A stretch of 8,437 bases of DNA from Gemmatimonas phototrophica (GTDB lineage Bacteria > Gemmatimonadota > Gemmatimonadetes > Gemmatimonadales > Gemmatimonadaceae), in the NCBI GenBank assembly GCA_945870175.1, contig CAMBRJ010000097.1, positions 1 through 8,437 of the forward strand, in the 5' to 3' direction. The notes beneath the pieces are model-generated. The model saw only the letters and a program-made list of their open reading frames with translations, searched no databases and had not been told where the DNA came from. Of the stretch, positions 6,058 through 8,437 are shown piece after piece. Every line of letters starts with the position of its first letter. Position 1 is the stretch's first letter. Made by a program: the position numbers and the translations under genes.

Positions 6058-6666
6058 ATGAGCGAATGTGATCGCAGAAATCCAGACAAATTCGGACCGA
6101 TCAGTCCGACTGCGGGGCATGCCGAGCCCGCGTCGATCCGCCGTGAGGTGACGCGCACCTATCTCGAGATCTCGTCCCTCACGCATCTGGTGCCAGGGCG
6201 GCCGCCGAGCGTGTCGGCGACGCTCCATCGGATCGACCCCTGCACGGTCGACGTCTGGCGGGCGCTGTATCGGCAAATCGGCGCGCCATGGCATTGGCAC
6301 GACCGCGATTTATGGGACCAAGGGGCTATGGCCGCTCATCTTGAACGGCCTGACGTTCGAGTCTATCGTCCAATAGTAGAGCTCGGTCAAGCATGGACTG
6401 ACGCCGCCGGCTTTCTCGAGCTCGAACGACACAGCGATGGGTCGATCGAGATCGCCTACATCGGCCTTGATCAACGAGTGCTCGGGCAACGTCTCGGCGG
6501 ATGGCTCGTTGCGGAGGCCGTCCAGACGGCCTTCGCGTGGGGCGCCGTGCGGGTGTGGCTTCACACCTGTTCGCTTGACGCTCCGGCAGCGCTGCCGAAC
6601 TATCTCGCGCGTGGGTTTTCAGTGACTCGTGTCGAGACTTACTACACGACTGTCCCGTTGACTTAG
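6058..6666 (+). CDS. GNAT-family N-acetyltransferase
   Basis: This 202-residue protein resembles GCN5-related acetyltransferases, which move acetyl from acetyl-CoA to an amine; the substrate is unknown. From about residue 31 it follows a recognisable subfamily pattern: VTRTYLEISS, then HWHDRDLW (about 80-87), FLELERHSDGSIEIAYIGL (about 119-137), the acetyl-CoA loop VLGQRLGGWLV (141-151), and VWLHTCSLDAPAALPNYLARGF (about 166-187). The loop has Arg145 where RGLGG-type proteins have Gly. The first 30 residues do not look like the family. GTG at 6148 is therefore a real alternative start and would place the second palindrome upstream of the gene. Neither start has a good Shine-Dalgarno. Codon use is less G/C-biased than in the neighbours (TTA, ATA and many A/T third positions), hinting at a different origin. 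It diverges from tetR and is probably its regulatory target. Confidence 0.85.
   Translation: MSECDRRNPDKFGPISPTAGHAEPASIRREVTRTYLEISSLTHLVPGRPPSVSATLHRIDPCTVDVWRALYRQIGAPWHWHDRDLWDQGAMAAHLERPDVRVYRPIVELGQAWTDAAGFLELERHSDGSIEIAYIGLDQRVLGQRLGGWLVAEAVQTAFAWGAVRVWLHTCSLDAPAALPNYLARGFSVTRVETYYTTVPLT
6092..6109. promoter_or_regulatory. Second TetR operator-like palindrome (site 2)
   Basis: TCGGACCGATCAGTCCGA is an 18-bp palindrome with one mismatched pair. Its core GGACCGATCAGTCC matches site 1 at 11 of 14 positions, including both GGAC/GTCC ends. The two centres are 126 bp apart. It lies inside the reading frame if the GNAT gene starts at 6058, or in its upstream region if the gene starts at the GTG at 6148. 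Regulatory use is inferred. Confidence 0.5.
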
Positions 6667-6776
6667 CTGGCCAAGACGAGGTCGCCACACTCCGAGGCGA
6701 ACGACGCGGCTGGCGCCCGAGGACTCCGACCATTCGCGTACGCACGTCGCTGACGATGACCGTGACGACCATTTCG

Positions 6777-6780
6777 GAGC
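6777..6780 (+). promoter_or_regulatory. Ribosome binding site of the GGDEF-EAL gene
   Basis: GGAG precedes two adjacent in-frame ATGs, 4 nt before 6785 and 7 nt before 6788. The spacing favours the second ATG. An in-frame TGA at 6764-6766 prevents a start further upstream. Confidence 0.55.
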
Positions 6781-6784
6781 GCTC

Positions 6785-8437
6785 ATGATGCACCCGCACG
6801 TGCTGCGCCAGCTCCGACGACACGGGATCGACGGGTTGCCGGAGACGATGCAGCCGATCCTCCAGTCGGTCAGTGCGCTGCTCGACGATGTCGACCGCGA
6901 GCGCGAGCTGAGTGCCGTCGCAATGCAGGAGCTGTCGCGCGAACTCGAGTCGCGCTTCGAGCGCATGCAGCAAAGCGAACAACGGTATCGGTTGCTCTTC
7001 GACGAGAGCCCGATGGCGATGTTCGCCGTGACCCGCGACGACCGCTGCATCATCGCCTGGAACCGCGCCGCCGAGACGACCTTCGGGCACACCGAACAGG
7101 ACGCGCTGCGTCAACCCCTCGAGAGCCTCAAGCTCTCCGGCAACGCGGCATGCCGGCTCTCGCCGATGCTCGCCCCGAACGTCCCGCTCCCCGAGTCGGG
7201 CGCGTCGATCGAGGCGATGATGCAGACGCGCGACGGACGCTTGCTCGAAGGCGAGATCATGTTCCACACCGTCGTGCTGCAGGAGCAGGAAGCGGTGATC
7301 GTGCACGTGCGCGATGTCACGGTGGAGCGCGCGTCCATCCGTGCCCGTGCCGAAAGCGAGGCCCGTTTTCGTGCGTTCTTCGACTACGCCGGCATCGCGA
7401 TTCACGTGCTGTCGTTCGACGGCATCATTCTCGAGGCCAACCCGGCCTCACAGGCACTACTTGGCTTCTCGCCGGCGGAAGTCGTTGGCCGAGCGGCGGT
7501 GTCACTCTCGCCCGACGAAGACGTGGACGCCGGCCGCCAACTCGGCCGCGAGCTCCGTGCCGGCCAACGCGACTCCGTCACCATCGAGCGCCGCTTCTTC
7601 CATAAGGAGGGGCACATCGTGTGGGGACAGCTCACCGTCTCCCGCGTCACCCTCGGCGGTGAGACGCGCATGATCGGCATGATTCAGGACATCACGGAGC
7701 GGAAGCACATGGAGGGCCAGCTGCTCAAGCAGGCGTTCCAGGACGACCTCACCGGTCTGGCCAATCGCGTGCTCGTCCGGGACCGCCTGCATCACGCGCT
7801 CGCCCGGCGCAACCGCGGCGACAGTCGCGTGGCCGTGCTCCTGCTCGACCTTGACGGATTCAAGCGTGTGAACGACTCGCTTGGCCATGCCGCCGGCGAC
7901 GAACTGCTGCAAATCGTGGGACGTCGCATTACCAGCGCCGTGCGGACCGGTGAAACCGTCGCGCGGCTTGGCGGCGACGAATTCTGCGTCGTCATCGAGT
8001 CGATCGAAATGGGCGATGATCCCGATGTGCTCGCCGAGCGCCTGCTCACGTTGCTGCACATGCCCATGCGCATCAGTGGGCGGGAAGTGGTCGTCGGCGT
8101 CAGCATCGGCATCGCCATTGCCGACCCCGACGACGACGAGGAAGCCGTGCTGCGGAATGCCGACACCGCGATGTACGTCGCGAAGTCGTCCGGCAAAGCC
8201 TGCGTGCGCCGATTCGATCCCTCGATGCACCGCGACGCCATGGAGTGGCTCGAACTCGAGTCCGACCTGCGCATGGGCGTGGACAACCACGAGCTCTTCC
8301 TCGAGTTCCAGCCACTCATGCGCATCGAAAACGGTCGCGTGAAAGGCTTTGAAGCCTTGATCCGCTGGCAGCATCCGAAGCGCGGCCATGTCGTGCCCGA
8401 TGTGTTCATGCCGATGGCTGAAGAGACGGGCTTGATC
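6785..8437 (+). CDS. PAS-PAS-GGDEF-EAL cyclic-di-GMP signalling protein, 3' end off window
   Basis: The frame stays open to the right edge (551 residues visible). An N-terminal helical segment (about 1-64, likely coiled coil) leads to a first PAS domain from EQRYRLLFDESPMAMF (about 65-180). A second follows from SEARFRAFFDYAGIAIHV (about 188-310), ending in the PAC-like GMIQDITERK. The GGDEF domain starts at DDLTGLANR (about 320) and carries an intact GGDEF (396-400) in ARLGGDEFCVV, so diguanylate cyclase activity is possible. The product-inhibition site R-x-x-D reads RTGE, a conservative change that may weaken it. The EAL domain begins with FEALIRW (E523-A-L-x-R), and its remaining catalytic residues are beyond the edge, so phosphodiesterase activity cannot be judged. 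No membrane segment or signal peptide is seen, suggesting a cytosolic sensor with PAS input. It lies 118 nt after the GNAT gene; that gap shows nothing beyond the ribosome binding site. Confidence 0.95.
   Translation, partial: MMHPHVLRQLRRHGIDGLPETMQPILQSVSALLDDVDRERELSAVAMQELSRELESRFERMQQSEQRYRLLFDESPMAMFAVTRDDRCIIAWNRAAETTFGHTEQDALRQPLESLKLSGNAACRLSPMLAPNVPLPESGASIEAMMQTRDGRLLEGEIMFHTVVLQEQEAVIVHVRDVTVERASIRARAESEARFRAFFDYAGIAIHVLSFDGIILEANPASQALLGFSPAEVVGRAAVSLSPDEDVDAGRQLGRELRAGQRDSVTIERRFFHKEGHIVWGQLTVSRVTLGGETRMIGMIQDITERKHMEGQLLKQAFQDDLTGLANRVLVRDRLHHALARRNRGDSRVAVLLLDLDGFKRVNDSLGHAAGDELLQIVGRRITSAVRTGETVARLGGDEFCVVIESIEMGDDPDVLAERLLTLLHMPMRISGREVVVGVSIGIAIADPDDDEEAVLRNADTAMYVAKSSGKACVRRFDPSMHRDAMEWLELESDLRMGVDNHELFLEFQPLMRIENGRVKGFEALIRWQHPKRGHVVPDVFMPMAEETGLI

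Noticed and set aside
6326..8389. Large minus-strand frames antisense to the GNAT and GGDEF-EAL genes
   Set aside because: The plus strand carries unmistakable GNAT, PAS, GGDEF and EAL motifs over the same bases; the antisense products match no family.

Overview
The window is GC-rich bacterial chromosome (strong G/C preference at third codon positions) carrying ten protein-coding genes, nearly all of them housekeeping, stress or regulatory. I see no tRNA, rRNA, CRISPR array, insertion sequence or phage gene. The mix of a cyanobacterial/plant-type IspH, a CGNR zinc-finger protein, an ECF sigma factor, a tandem UspA protein and a PAS-GGDEF-EAL protein, with few Shine-Dalgarno sequences, fits a soil or aquatic bacterium such as a member of Gemmatimonadota. 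That assignment is a guess from gene style, not a demonstrated fact.

Left part (1-3080): a probable two-gene minus-strand operon encodes a hotdog-fold acyl-CoA thioesterase (1077-1538) followed after 9 nt by ispH (1-1067, running off the left edge), the last enzyme of the MEP isoprenoid pathway. A two-domain universal stress protein (1618-2523) diverges from it. The stress gene converges on a YjjX-type inosine/xanthosine triphosphatase (2520-3080, minus), and the two stop codons overlap.

Middle part (3081-5952): a CGNR/ABATE regulator-like protein (3176-3829) and an unrecognised coiled-coil protein (3861-4529) read rightwards. They converge on a minus-strand pair made of a TetR-family repressor (5275-5952) and an ECF sigma-70 factor (4548-5231). 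No anti-sigma gene is visible next to the sigma gene.

Right part (5953-8437): the roughly 100 bp between tetR and the divergent GNAT acetyltransferase (6058-6666) is strikingly AT-rich. It holds a perfect 14-bp palindrome inside the likely tetR promoter. A related 18-bp palindrome lies 126 bp away, at the very start of the acetyltransferase reading frame. This tetR/GNAT cassette, with two operator-like sites, is the most interesting regulatory structure in the window. The last gene (6785 to the right edge) encodes a soluble PAS-PAS-GGDEF-EAL cyclic-di-GMP protein whose EAL domain is cut by the window end.

I found no convincing evidence of a wholly new biological system. The points worth checking are the TetR double-operator arrangement, the unknown coiled-coil gene, the apparently orphan sigma factor, the plant-type IspH paired with a thioesterase, and the scarcity of Shine-Dalgarno sites.
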